Below the pieces are notes generated by a model. That model did not search any database. It was given only the letters and a program-made list of their open reading frames with translations, and was not told the origin of the DNA. Positions 33,380 through 46,027 of a DNA stretch of 64,000 nt are shown one piece after another. The stretch's first letter is position 1; each line of letters starts with the position of its first letter. This DNA comes from Talpa occidentalis. Lineage: Eukaryota > Chordata > Mammalia > Eulipotyphla > Talpidae. The DNA lies in assembly GCF_014898055.3 (NCBI RefSeq), contig NW_023601104.1, positions 73,081,106-73,145,105 on the forward strand. Reading direction: 5' to 3'. Position numbers and translations under genes: made by a program.

Positions 33380-35184
33380 TGAAACTGGATCCCTGCAGAA
33401 CAAGCTGCAGGGCAAAACTGCCTCTTTGGGCAGCAGAAAGTGCCAGCTTTCTTGGGGCCACCCATTTTTCCCCACCCCCCAACCAGTGAGTACAGCTGGA
33501 GGGTAGGCTAACCAAGGCAGCCAAAAGTGGCTGGCAGCAGTAGTGGTGGTTTCCTGCCCTGCTGCTCCAGCAGCTAGCAAACACTGCTCTAAAAGTGGCA
33601 GCAGACACAGGAGTTCCCACTGGGCCACGCACCACTCTGGAGCATGCTGCCCCTCTCCTACTGCAAGCTGGGTTTGAGTGCCAGAGTTTGAGTCCCAGAG
33701 CCCCTACAGCTCTGGCAGCAGCAGTTGGAATTTCCCACCAACTGCCTGGATCACTGCCTCTGGGCAGCACCCAGACCCTCCTTCCTTCAGCGCCCAGCTC
33801 CAGAAGAGCACTGCTTGCAGACAGAACACCAGGCAGCAGGTGGCAGCAGGTGATGGGCATTTTATCACCTACCACCAGTGGTCCCACTAGGGCTCAGGCT
33901 GTTTGCAAACGTAGCAGTGACAGCAGGTGGCAGTGGTTCTCCTGCCATGCCAACCCAGGGCAGGCAGCCTCACTGGGGTGTAATGACATGGTTGCCCTGT
34001 GCTGGATCAAGCTCTGGCAGAGGAGGTAACAGCAAGCCCATGGCCCCTGGTGCAGGACTGTAGGGAGGAGCATGGGGCCCCACTAAATAACTTGAGCACT
34101 GCAGCTCCTTGGAGCCACATGCAATAAAGATGCCTGTAGAGTCCCAGGCCAACATGGTGGGCTTCCAGTGGAGCTCACCCTCCAGCTTCTGGGACTCATG
34201 TCCCAGTGCTGCTGCAGCCAACCGCCCCCTTTTACATGGTTACACATGGTCCTGCTGAAGGGGCACTGGATACAGAGACCAGTTCCAGTCCATGATTCTT
34301 CCATGATGTCAGGACAGGTTGGATCTGTGCGAGTACCAAGTTTTCCCTTTTATATTTGCCACCTGTATTGTAGAATGGATCAATCAGGTGCAAGCTAAAT
34401 GAACAAATCAGGTTCAAGTTAAGCTCATTAATTAGTTATTTGGATTGAAATGTAAGAATGAGCTGACTGCTGCTAAATAGTCCAATCAGTCACTTAGGTT
34501 TGAAAATGGTCCAATTAGGCTCATAAGTTGGGTGACCCAAAAGGAGATATGAGAAAAAAGAAGGCTCAGCAGCCAACTTCCAAAAAAAGAAGCATCCAGC
34601 AGCCAATCTCTGAAAAAGGAAGGAAGCCTAAGACCTTTGCAGTGACCTGGCCATTGAACCTGCCTCCGGCTCTGCCTCTGACATCACATGAAAGGGGCAC
34701 CATAGACCTCGGCTGGTGTCGTAAAGTGCTGCTGTGCTATTATTTCATGCCCATAGCTCACAAAGAGCTGTTGACACTGGTCTCTGACATCACCTTCTGG
34801 TGACTGGTGGTGACTGGCACTACTGGATAGTGCTGTCCGGGTCACCTTTGAGAGCCGTCCTTTGCTTCTGATTTTCCAGCACTGCCTCCTGGTGCTGTTG
34901 CCTCCATTGCTGTCCATCCCATTGTCTGATGCTATACAGTCTGGCCTTTAGACTGTCACTTTGATGTCAGGGCTGATGCTATGTTATCTCAGTAACCCCA
35001 CCTGTAAACACCTCTAGCTGCCACCATGAATTTGATCCTGGCCCACTGCTTGCTAGTATGTCATGAGCTCCAGGCTCTCATTGATGGGACAGTCTACTTT
35101 ACATGAGTGACCTTTTGTTTGAGACTCCTGGACACTGTGGACAGTATGTGGGGCAAAATAGTCAGTCACTTGGAACCTTACAAA
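33380..35184. other. Unidentified GC-rich block, possibly retroviral or composite repeat
   Basis: About 1.8 kb, richer in G+C and in CAG/CTG-type triplets than its flanks. The middle (34370-34530) has several CCAAT/CAAT strings (aatcaggt, ccaatcag, ccaattagg), as in LTR promoters. Frames of 204 codons (reverse, 33273-33887) and 144 codons (forward, 33595-34029) overlap each other and have no domain I know. No TG...CA ends, target duplication or viral motif was found. Confidence 0.3.
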
Positions 35185-35195
35185 CTCTTTGTTTC

Positions 35196-36213
35196 AAGAG
35201 AAACCCCACCGACTGGGAGAAAATTTTTGCACACAACACTAACGATAAAGGACTGATCACAAAAATCTACAAAGAGCTGATGAGACTCAACAAAAACAAA
35301 GAAAATAATCCAGTCAAAAAATGGGCAGAAAAGCTAAAAAGAAACTTCTCCAAAGAGGAAATGCAAATGGCCGACAAGCACATGAAAAAATGTTCAAAAT
35401 CACTTGTAATCAGGGAAATGCAAATCAAAACTACAATGAGATACCATCTTACACCAGTGAGAATGGCACATATTAAAAAAACCAGCAACAACAAACGCTG
35501 GTGAGGTTGTGGAGAAAAAGGAACTCTCCTGCACTGCTGGTGGGAGTGAAAACTGGTCCAACCACTATGGAGAGCTGTGTGGAGATTTCTGGACCTACTA
35601 AACATAGAGCTTCCATATGATCCAGCAATTCCACTCCTAGGTATTTACCCAAAGGACACAGAAACATCAATTCCTAAGGGCACCTGCACCCCTGTGTTTA
35701 TAGCAGCTCTATTTACAATAGCTAAGCTTTGGAAACAACCCGAATGCCCAAAAATATGACTGGATCAAGAAGATGTACACTGTGTACATAGACACAGTGG
35801 GATATTACTCAGCAATCAAAAAAGATAAACACATGCAGTTTGTAGCAACATGGATGGAGCTAGAAGGGATCATGCTCAGCGAAATAAGTCAGAAAGAAAA
35901 AGAAAAATACTGGATGGTCTCACTCATAGCAGGAATTTAGAAAACCTAAATAAGGGACCAGGAAAAAGACTGATTAATACAATGTAAAAATCAAAATCAA
36001 CAACTAACTATAAACCAGAGACACACTATGGGGGACGAGGGGGGGGGAAGAGGAAGGATAAGGGTCGAAATAAGGGGGGAGTGCAACTTTATGGGAAATA
36101 TAACCAAAATGAAAATGCATACATTGTGCAAAAATGAAAAATTATGTAAGAATTATATAAAATAAAAAATTAAAAAATTACTTATGAAGATCATCATTAA
36201 ACAAACAAAAAAT
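35196..36213 (+). mobile_element. L1: 5'-truncated LINE-1 with 11-bp target duplication
   Basis: It starts in the ORF2 C-terminal part and runs through the 3' UTR (G-rich tract near 36031-36050) to an A-rich end. The direct repeat ctctttgtttc at 35185-35195 and 36214-36224 is a perfect target duplication. Compared with the two younger copies it has real decay: a CGA-to-TGA stop near 35502 (a CpG change), a TGC-to-TGA stop near 35549, and a 2-bp loss near 35755. It is related to but older than the 1-5031 copy. Confidence 0.95.
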
Positions 36214-36239
36214 CTCTTTGTTTCCCTGTTTTTTATTGG

Positions 36240-36420
36240 GTTGTTGGAAAAGTCCATCATGTGTCCTTTTTCATTATTTCACAAATGTCTTAGAGTGTAA
36301 TTCCACAAACTTAGATGGTGTAGCCTATTATACATCTAGGCTATGTGGTATAATTTGTGAGGATCACCATTATAGATGTGGTTCATCAAAATATAATTGA
36401 GTGACATATGACTAATATTT
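36240..36420 (+). mobile_element. Internally deleted DNA-transposon-like remnant
   Basis: The text 'tcttagagtgtaattccaca ... tggtgtagcctattataca' and the end 'gtggttcatcaaaatata...' recall both ends of a mammal-wide non-autonomous DNA transposon, with the middle missing. Family name not certain. Confidence 0.4.
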
Positions 36421-39140
36421 AAATGTTGCCCACATACCTGCTGCCTGTTCATGCCAACTTATCCAGGTTTCCCAGGTCACTCTGCTTCAATTTGAAAAAT
36501 AAAATGAACTGGGTAGTCTTCCCCATTCCATGAAAATTCAAGTTTTCAATATGTTTCTAAAAGGGTTAATGTCCTCATAGTTGTCTCTTTATCTGCTTTC
36601 CTTTTCCCACAAAACTCAAATATTCTCCTTTGAGAGCCTCCTACAAAAGCTCCTCTCCAAAACAGCATTACTTCACCATTTCCAGCCCACTCCTTCAAGA
36701 TTTTTAGCAATGGTTTTCCATTAGAACAAATTTCAAGATATTGTCCACATTTGTATTTAGGACAAAGTTTCCTCTCATTGACTACTGTCTAATACAAATA
36801 GGCCATTGGAAATCACTGGGATGTAGAGATCTTCATTGCAGTGACATTTGCTACACAGGATTGCACCCATATTTGAAATTTCCCATTGGTTTCAAATTGA
36901 ATTCCTTTCTCTGACCTTCCAGAAAATGAGATGCAATTGCCCCAAAATATCATAACAATTTTTAATGATATGGAACTATCTACCTCTTCCTCCTCCCCTA
37001 CAAAAATTGACCTCCTATAGGATTCCAGGAAAATATGGTGAGGACAGAACTACATTTGGCATGTACTGCATATTAGGAAAATTTAGTGACCTCATGATGC
37101 ACTTTAATATCTTACACCATCAATATAGTGTCTCAAGCCTAGCCTATCTCAAAGTAGTAATTTTTTCCCCAAATAAATACATGCATTTTTCTTCACCATA
37201 TAATACTTTTCACAATACCTGTTTAGTTCAACATTATCCTAACTTTTAAAATAACATTTAATAAAAAGTTGTAATCATGTTGTAAAACAGATAAAAAGGC
37301 AAGTCTTCAGATGCAGTTTGTGTCTTGATCCAAAAGTCCTTGCCTTCAGGCATAGTATGTAATGTTGCTATTTAAGGAGTTCTTGGTCTCTTATGAGAAT
37401 CTGTTACCCACAGGATAGGTCCTCATATGCTCACATTCACAATGTTGGATATCAAGACTGTACGCCCTCCCCACCAACACACACACACACATATGCAGAG
37501 AGAAAGAACCCCCTATTCTCAAAAAAAAAAAAATTGTTCAACAAATGCCAACTTCACATAAATCCTAAAACTCATAGTTCAAACAACTTACTACACACCA
37601 GTCACAAAGTGAGTCCACAAAATGTTTTATGTAATCTACAGGGCAATGTAGAAAGTCACTGGGGCAAGAAATTGCTTACCCCAAAAGCATTTATGCAAAG
37701 GAAATGAAAGAGAATTACAGGCCAAAGCATGTGTGAAATATCTACTCTATGCAGGACTTGCCCTTTAAGCTTGGTACTTAGCATAATTTACCTCAATTAA
37801 ATTTGAGCATCCCACCCTTTAAGACTCCCCAACTCAAGTCACCTAGCTTTGAGACTGCCACCTATCCCTGGGTTCAGCCACCATCAGGAACCTGGTCATA
37901 AGAATCCAGTTTACACAGGTTGCAAGTATTGAGCAACTGCCAGTTTGTGAGTCTGTGTGCATGGGGTGCCTTCGAATTCATTTCAATTGGGCAGCTGCTT
38001 ATCAAGACTTTTCCCCAGAAACCGATTTAGCCTAATGATTGTGAGTAGCAATGACTTCTGCTTAATTAGTACAGTAATCAGTGCACATTCCCCCTAAATG
38101 GTAGAGCTCCATTTGGCAGGTGCCAAGTGATGCTTAACCAGGTGCTAAATAGGTGTGAAAGTCTCAGTTCTGGTCTTTCCCAGCTAGTTGCCAAATACAT
38201 AAAGATGAAATGGGGTTCTAAGTATGCCCGGATGGATGGGTTGTTTAAAACTTCCCTCTAATTGGTAGTAAGAACCACCCTCTCCTCTCCTGTCCCCCTA
38301 GTGAGTCCTTGAGAAGGCAGACTGAACACCAGGAGCAGTATAGGCTAAAAGTAAAGTCAATAACACTTCCCTCTTCCTCTCCAGACTCCTAGTTCCTCCT
38401 CTTTCCCCACTCAGCCCTTTCTTTTGGGTCATATGTCCTCATTTCTTCCCTTGTACTTAACAATGGCATTGCTTTTCATGCTCTAAACCAGTCCAGAGCT
38501 TCTATCCCAGCTTGTGCACTGCCCTGTAATCCATTCTGATGGGAAGTGAGATAGTTCCTGTGGCCCAAAGGAGAGAGAGAAGATTAACACTAAAGAGAAA
38601 AGACATTCCACAGATAGGCATATTATGTAATTGACCCAAATAATACTCTTAACTCTTAGAAAAAAATAACTTTCATTGAGTGTTCATTACGTCCCAGGAT
38701 ACAATGGGTTGAACTATGTAAACACTCAGTCTACCCTATGCTCAGTCAACCCATGCCTGGATCTCACTGCTGGCTGGTGGCCCACAGGTGGGCATGTGTC
38801 CTAAGGGGATCAGAACTGATGGAAGGGAAATGCATCTCTTCAACTGGTGGGGAAGTTTTCCTCTTTCCTGCACTAGCTGTGAAGGAGAAACTCATTGCCC
38901 CTGGGATGTCACTGACCCTCTTGCAAATGCAAAGGGAGTCAACCTAACAACAAAGTTGAAACTCAAAACAGGACAGACACAGGGGAAGGGGAGGAAACTT
39001 CAATTTGTGCTCAAGTTGTATTCTGCCTGGAGTGCCCCTTAACATGACTTCTTGTAGGAGTAAATAAGTTTCCACATTGTTTAAGTCTGTTTGTGTTGAC
39101 TTGTGGCTGAAATCATCCTAATTAAAGCTACAGCACTCGA
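36421..39140. other. Intergenic sequence, no gene recognised
   Basis: Unique-looking DNA with a short (CA)n at about 37477-37490 and a MIR-like 5' fragment near 38660-38750. The part at 37960-38170 is slow-looking, non-repetitive and could be conserved non-coding DNA, but I cannot test it. Confidence 0.45.
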
Positions 39141-39144
39141 GGGA

Positions 39145-39275
39145 AGGAAGTGTAATATCCATTTCATAGCTGAAGGACCAGAGGTGCAATGGGATTAAGT
39201 AACTTGGCTGAGGAACTGACTGAGTCGGGCTCAAACCCAGGACTACCTGGTGTCTGGATTGTCCAAGTTGTGTCC
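39145..39275 (+). mobile_element. MIR-like SINE fragment
   Basis: 'ccatttcatagctgaaggac', 'gattaagtaacttggctgag' and 'caaacccaggactacctggtg' follow the MIR 3' half in order. Confidence 0.7.
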
Positions 39276-39328
39276 CTAGGAGTGGGATGAGCCTGCGAAT
39301 ACCCTCAAGAGTGGCAGAAATTCATCCT

Positions 39329-39680
39329 AATGATGATTAATTTTATGTGTCAAATTAAATGAGTCATGGGGTGCCCTGGTATTTGAATAAACTTCTTTTC
39401 TGAATGTCTGTGAGTTTCGCATTTTAATTGGTGGAAATAGTACAGGAAATGGCCCTCCCCATGTGGGCATCATCCAGTCCAGTGAGATACTGAAGAGTAC
39501 GAAAGGTGGAGGAAAGGACAATCTATCCCTTTCTGCCAGACAATAGTCTTCTGCGCTCAGATTGAGATTTATACACAGCTCTCAGTTCCTATGGTGCTCA
39601 GGCCTTCACACACAGGTTGAATTACACTTCTGGCTTTCCTGGAATATATTCTTAGGGGAATAAAAAGAGATAGAGATAGA
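39329..39680 (+). mobile_element. Ancient mammal-wide repeat
   Basis: 'gattaattttatgtgtcaaa', 'ggggtgccctggtatttg', 'gccctccccatgtgggc' and 'catcatccagtcc' match a common interspersed repeat whose name I do not recall. The TA-rich microsatellite just after it sits where that repeat's own TATA-rich tail would be. Confidence 0.5.
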
Positions 39681-39683
39681 GGT

Positions 39684-39775
39684 ATAATATATATATATAT
39701 ATATACACACACACATATATATGTATGTATCTACATATCTATGTATATGTGTATATATATATACACATACATATA
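39684..39775. repeat. (AT)n/(AC)n microsatellite
   Basis: Interrupted alternating purine-pyrimidine tract with AT, AC and GTAT blocks. Confidence 0.9.
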
Positions 39776-39831
39776 TCACCTGTAAATAACCCAAACCTCA
39801 AATTAGATAGAAAATAATCAATCTATCCTAC

Positions 39832-39880
<49 letters not shown>
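39832..39880. repeat. (CTAT)n microsatellite
   Basis: About twelve uninterrupted tetranucleotide units. Confidence 0.95.
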
Positions 39881-39881
<1 letters not shown>

Positions 39882-40094
39882 GCCTATCTTCAGACACCTG
39901 AAACCAGTAATGGCCAAAACAACTCCTATGGATATCAATTCTCTCAAGATCTACTTGAATGAACTTCAGGATATTTCTAGTTTCATAATGGACACTCATA
40001 CCCAGAACCTCAAAAGTCAGAGATAGAAAATTTTTGCTTAATAGATGTCAGTATAAGGTAATGATTTAAAAAAAAAAATTATTGTGGTCTAACT

Positions 40095-40200
40095 AAATGA
40101 TAATAATGATGATCATGGTTAAGATTTCTTGAGTTTCTATTATGTGATGGGAACTTTGCTAAGCACTATAGAGTGAGGTCCATGTCCTCAAGCGGTTTAC
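40095..40200 (+). mobile_element. MIR-like 5' fragment
   Basis: 'ttgagtttctattatgtgatgggaactttgctaagcac' resembles the MIR 5' half. Weak match. Confidence 0.4.
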
Positions 40201-40410
40201 ACTCACATTTGGAAGAACCACTTAGGCAAAGTGGTGGAGGATGCTTGATATGGAGAAGAAGTCCATGAGATACAGAAATTAGGTGACAGCCCTGAATCCT
40301 TGCGTTGGATCAGCAGCAGCCGAGCCAGCTTCCACGGTGTTGATGATAAATCAGTATGGCACAACATTGCCGAGTTTCCACTCCAGGCAAAGAACCACAA
40401 GAAAAATGAG

Positions 40411-40916
40411 GGTTTTTTTTTTTAATTTAAATTTTTTATTTTTTAATTTTTTTTTACAACATTGTTCATTTTTAAACAATGTTTGCTCCCTGCCTCCTTC
40501 AGGTGTAGTCCCCATAGAATTTCTTTCACCAATGCACCCGTGCACCATCACCTCACTTCCCCTGTGCTCCTCCCTCTGATCCCTCTCCTGCCTCCTCCCC
40601 TGCAGGATGTCTCTGGTTTATAATTGTCTGTTTGTTGTTTTTTTGTTTTGTTTTGTTGTGTTTTGTATTGTTGTTATTTTTTCCCCTGATGTCTCATTTA
40701 GTTCCCCTATTTCCTCCTATAAGTGAAACCATCTGATATTTTTTCTTTTTCCTTCTGACTTATTTCACTGAGCATAATCCCTTCTAGTTCCATCCACGTT
40801 GCTGTGAATGGCATGAGTTTATCTTTTTTGATTGCTGAATAGTATTCCATTGTGTATCTATACCATATCTTCTTGATCCAGTGATCTAATTTTGAGCATT
40901 TGGGTTGAAAAATGAG
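40411..40916 (-). mobile_element. L1: 5'-truncated LINE-1, reverse strand, older subfamily
   Basis: Read in reverse it carries the ORF2 C-terminus (the ISQKEKEK region), a 3' UTR unlike that of the young copies, and an A-rich end. The perfect 10-bp duplication gaaaaatgag is at 40401-40410 and 40917-40926. An 84-codon frame at 40707-40961 is only the ORF2 tail running into flank. Confidence 0.93.
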
Positions 40917-40926
40917 TTTTAAAAAG

Positions 40927-43900
40927 TGAAAGACTTTATCAACTATAAAACAGCAGCTCATGGATGAGAATCACAATCATCATCACCATTCTTGTTACCC
41001 CTGATAACAAATCATGGGGATTCTTGTAAGGGTAGGAGTGGTCTTGCATTTCTTGGAATTCCCTCACCAGCTAAATTTTATTCAAAGCTTGCTCAGACTC
41101 TAGCACCCTTCTCTTCATAGAGACCAACTAGAAACATCTTTGAAAAGTTTTGCTTAATAATCACACTCCCACAAAGAAAATGAGAACTTAGGTATGAGTG
41201 AATAAATATCTGTGTGTGTGATAAATGGCCCAGATTTCTCTAGAAAAACCTGAAAAGGAACCCACCTCTGACAGTATCATTAACAAGCGATGTGCATTCC
41301 TTATCTCCATTCTCGCAGCTTCCCACCGGGAGCAGGAATCTGTGATCTGGGACCAGCTGCTCTGCCATGCACAGATTTTAATGAGGGCCTCTGCAATGGC
41401 AGGCTGTATCTGCCACCACTTCTACTCCGCTCGTGGCTGCTGATTGGCCCTAAGAAGGCTTGCCAAGGTCTTGGAGCATGTGGAAGGAAGCAGTGAGCTG
41501 TGCACAGATGACTTTTTACACATTGATAGCAAGAGCAAGATATACAAACACAGCTCCTGGTCACATGAAGCTGACAAAATTAATCTTATCTGAATAGAAA
41601 ATATAAATTCAATTTAATTTCATTCAGCTGCCTGCCATTATCTATGTCATGTAGGAAAGAGTTTGTTTTCATGAATATCTAGCTTTTCCCTAATAAAAAT
41701 TCTTCTAAATGAATGACCAGATCCAGGATTTGAAATCGTAAGTTCTCGGTTATCATTACTTACTTACTAATTGTGTGATCCCAAGGAAATCACTTAAATT
41801 CTAAAAATTCTAGTTTCATTTATAAATAGGAATAATGAAAGCATTTCTTTATATTTAATTCTCATAATTTTCTATGGGAATTCAGGTAGAAAATAATGCC
41901 TCAGTTCAGGTTTCCCCAAAGTAGAGCCTGCCACGAGAATTTAGGGGCAAGTGATTCAGTATGAGGTGCTCCCAGGAGTGATAAATAAGGAAATGGGGAA
42001 TAAGTAATAGGTAAGAAACATGGGGAAATAAACCATGCCAGGGTGCAATTTCAGGCAAAGTCCACGGGGAGTTGCTTCTGCTTGATCCCTCAGGGAAACT
42101 GGAGCATCAATCATGCCTGAGGTGGTCCCAGCTCAAGGCAAGGGAGCTACTCTCTCAGCCATCACTCACTGTGAAGTGTTGCCCTAGAGAGGTAACTCCG
42201 AGTCCCAGACAACTCTGTTTGGGGGAAGTGAGACCCTCATGGCTGGGGGCTGTCTCAGAGGAGGGATGCAGGCTGATGGAAAGAAAAGCATGCCAATGCT
42301 GGGAGGAAGCAAATAGTTAGATTGAAAAGAAATTGAGAGTGGGCCTCTTTCTGCCTATATATGGCAGGAACTGGGCTACCTCTGCCAGTGGCAAAAGATG
42401 ATGTATCTTTTGCCACAAGATGGAAGATTCTGTGCCATGAAACACCTAGAAGCTGGAAGGATTTCCTAAACTATTGGCCCTGCCCCAAAACAACATGTTC
42501 CATGCCCCAGAGAGTCTTGAAGCAGCTTCTTGAGAAATGATCAATATTTTCTCCCTCATTGCTAGTCAGCCTGTGAGTGAGAAATCAAGATGAGGATGAC
42601 ATTAAAATAATGAACAGGAAACAATTTAGGGGAACTGAACTCTATTCTTTTTGAAACTTTGGAGGTTTTTGAGAGAAGATGGAAAGGGGTCAGGAAAGGG
42701 TTCCAGCCTTATTAAAAGAAAAATCCCCACAGTTTTGTCCCCTGGGGAAAATTTCATAAATCTTCAGTAAAGATATTTCTAACCACACCCCTGAGGCTAA
42801 ACCCGCTTCAAGTGACACCTACAAAGGGGTCCTCAGGCAGTCCCTAGTCGACATCTCATATTGTCAGCAGCTTTATTCAAGGCTTTTAACCTTTAAGAGA
42901 CAGGAGGGGCCAAAATGAAGAGCAGTTTAGAGGCAACATTTGATTTCATCAATCTCTGAACTCAGAATGCCCCCAAAACCTTGGATCTTTGCAATCTATC
43001 TCCCGTAGCTACTGCATTTGGGAGTTAAGTAGGTCAATGAAAATTTGACTCCTACTGTGTGACTGACACTCCTAGCAGGTGAGTTGTTTCTTTGGCATTG
43101 TTTTGATAATACCAAAACTATCCAGTCTTCCTGGGGAAGTAAAAAGAAGACAAAGCTGCAACAACCCGGAAATTCCACTTAGTGCGGCATTTTTATTCCA
43201 ATGAGCAGATATTGAGCTGTCTGTCACTGTGGGCTGAACTCTCTGCCATGTGTTGGAGGCCAGACTAAGATGAGTGAGGTCCCCGTATCCCTGCCCTCCA
43301 AGAGTGAACAGTCACCTCCTGTGAGTTGCACTGATGCTGAGGGCTGATACTGATACTGAGTATCTCAAGAATGAGAGGTTGTCATGAGGCACAAGTCTCA
43401 AAGCTGAGGGGCGAGGGTGGTGAGAATGAAGAAAGTCAGAGGGATCTTGAGTCAGGGTAGAAGCCAAGAGGCAAGAGTGAGAGGGTGTGAAGAAGCAGAC
43501 GCAGCAGCAAAGGTTGCTTAGAGTAAAACTACTTCCCTCTCCGTCTCAGCATATTACCTTCAACGTCTTGCCCAGCATGCTTAGAGCTGCCTTTTGGGGT
43601 GTACTGGAGGGAAAAGTTTATATCTCCATTCCCTCCCCACTCAGTACTCCCCAAACACAGGAGGTAAAGGCTTACCTCAGGAGTAAATCAGCATCCCAAA
43701 CTCCTAAATAGGAGCACAAAGAGGACTCACGGTAAATGTGGACAAGGGATTTGGTTTCTACGCAGAAAAAGAGCAACTGAAACAAGAGCTGTTTGGAGAA
43801 TCAAGATTTACAGGTGGGGAGGGGGAGGCAGAAATGGTGACTACCATACACCCAAGATTTTGCAGGACAGTCTTGGTTCTGCTCGTTGTCCTGGCTTGGT

Positions 43901-44567
43901 TATTAGCAATGCCCCCTTTTACTCTCAGTAGTGTTTGGATAATAAATTATATGGTCACAATAAAGGAAATGGTTCAAGAATCTAGAAAGGAGGGTGATTA
44001 GTCTTGATAGGAGAACATTTATTCCTCAGATGAGAGTAAGGAAAAGGTGGCGATTTACTGTGATTTTATGTTTTATATTACGTTTATATTATGTTTTATA
44101 TTGGGGTTGCCCCATAACAAATTCAATTGCCCAGAAAAGCAGATTACTTATTTCTAAGGCCTCTTTTTCTTTCTAAAATTCTATGATTCTATGGTGTTTT
44201 TTTCTCTATAATAAGGGAAAAAAGAATGGTGTGAGCTTAAATGGTTTGGTTGCTCTCTTTCCCTACCCCTTAAGAAAACCCTAACTATAGGAGTTGGAAA
44301 TTCTAAGAAACAACTTGGACCCTAATTAATTGTACAGAAGGTTGTGTGAAAATAGAATGAGAGGAAATGGTCTTCAAGAACAACTAGTGGGCAAACAACA
44401 AAAATTTATTAGTACATTTTCAGCACTGCCCAGAAGGTAATATGTCCTTTAAGTGCTAGCTTGTGAATTTTCCTATGAAGAAGGCACAAACCCAAGCAAG
44501 TCAATATTTATATATACACAAATATACATGTACCCCTGCTGCACCCCAATGATTATATGTGCTCATT
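40927..44567. other. Intergenic sequence, no gene recognised
   Basis: Unique-looking DNA on both strands. The stretch 41940-42320 has the look of an old repeat but I cannot name it. No exon with splice sites and conserved coding was recognised. Confidence 0.5.
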
Positions 44568-44583
44568 AAAAATAAGCAACTGT

Positions 44584-44874
44584 GGGCCTCCCTGGTGGTG
44601 CAAGGGGTTAAGACGCAGCCTATGAAGTTAACCGCAGCCACTGCACACGAGTTCGATCCCAGGCCAGGGAGCAACCCACATGGCGCAGCAGACCTCTCCT
44701 GACTTGCCCACTGCTCCCCTCAGCAGTGTATTTCAGTCAATCTGCCTGTTCTGTTCCCCACTCTATCTCTGGTGAATCCTCTCACCCTCCCCACTGCACC
44801 TCTGGCCTGTATCCCAGCTCTTTTTTGCATAAAAATAAAATAAATCATTAAAAAATAAATAAAAATAAAAAAAT
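44584..44874 (+). mobile_element. tRNA-derived SINE, copy 6 (variant subfamily)
   Basis: The B box (GAGTTCGATCCC) is intact; the A box is degraded (TGGTGCAAGGG). The perfect 15-bp duplication aaaaataagcaactg is at 44568-44582 and 44875-44889. It shares CTCCCTGGTGGTGCA and 'gtatcccagctc' with copies 7 and 8, which form a sub-group different from copies 1-5 and 9. Confidence 0.95.
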
Positions 44875-44889
44875 AAAAATAAGCAACTG

Positions 44890-45962
44890 AGATGTTTCAT
44901 TTATACACCAAGCTTACATGAATTTGGTGAGTGTGAGTCAGTACCCTGAGCCTGACCTCAAAAAAAACCAGACAAATTCACATTTCTGAAACTGCAAAGT
45001 AAAAAAGCTGACACCTACTGGGGAAGGTCCCATGAGGGCCTGACCAAGTATATGAAGTGACTCATTTTTCTAAGCTCTCAGAGTTCTCACTAATTGCCAA
45101 ACCAAACACTACTTCTTACTCACACATGTGTAGCAAGAAAGATGCTAGGATATAAGGTAAGCATGGTCAGAGAAGCCTGGAGCCCAGAGTATATAATCTA
45201 TAAGGAATTATGTTACTGGTGTAAGGTCACCAAGTCAACCAACCAATAGCCCTTTCAGATTTTCAGCCATGCTGAAGGTAATGTTTTATGGAGGAAAAGA
45301 ACAACTTCAATAATACGCTGTCATAGGATGCTGTTGTTGCAGAAAGCAGGCAGGAAATGCCTGCTCGTTAGTATGCCTCTGTGTGGCTGAATCTTTCAAG
45401 CTTGATTAATACTTAATGTGATTGTCTTTAAAATCTGTCACTATTTGGCAGTGATCAGACGAGTGCCAGTGACAGCAGCACAAATATTTGTATTAGGGCT
45501 ATGCCGTCTGCAAGGGTTATATGATTAATAAGTTTTGCCTGGTCACCCACAGAGATTTTGTTTTCTAATTTATCCAGCAGTAGTGTTAACCAAAAATGCT
45601 GCAACCAGTGTGAAAAAATGGAGAAGAAGGACAGGTTGTTAGTAGCTTTGGGGTTTTTCCTTTAATTATTGAAAGGGTAGTCCATTGCTTAAAGGGACTG
45701 GATGACAAATTTAAAAGTTTTCAAAATCCTGCTGGAACCAAAGCAGATACTCTCGAAACCTGAATTTCATCAAGACAGTCAGTTTGAAGAGAGGAAAATG
45801 TGCCAAAGAAAAGCTTTAAAATTAAAAAGGGGGAGGATAGGCAAGAGAGAGATTTTGCTGTGAGAACAATGACTTTTTTTTTTAAATTTCATAGAAAATG
45901 CACACAAAATACCAGATGCGCTAACATCAACAATTCAAATGGAGCCATGCTAAATATTTCCA

Positions 45963-45965
<3 letters not shown>
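44890..45965. other. Intergenic sequence, candidate conserved stretch
   Basis: No gene is seen. The part at 45390-45560 is non-repetitive with little strand bias and could be conserved non-coding DNA; this is a guess. Confidence 0.4.

Positions 45966-46025
<60 letters not shown>
45966..46025. repeat. (GA)n microsatellite
   Basis: About 30 GA units. The Arg-Glu frame across it is an artefact of the repeat. Confidence 0.96.

Positions 46026-46027
<2 letters not shown>

Noticed and set aside
33273..33887. 204-codon reverse frame as a host gene
   Set aside because: No domain, no start context or splice pattern. It overlaps another long frame on the opposite strand, which is typical of GC-rich, stop-poor DNA.
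33380..36224. SVA-like composite retrotransposon (GC-rich block plus L1 tail)
   Set aside because: The L1 part has its own 11-bp target duplication at 35185-35195 and 36214-36224, so it inserted independently of the GC-rich block.
39606..39794. 62-codon Tyr/Ile-rich reverse frame
   Set aside because: Produced by the AT/AC microsatellite; likewise 63775-63960 and 58890-59129.
39832..39880. CRISPR-like regular repeat
   Set aside because: A simple tetranucleotide microsatellite with no spacers, in a mammalian context.
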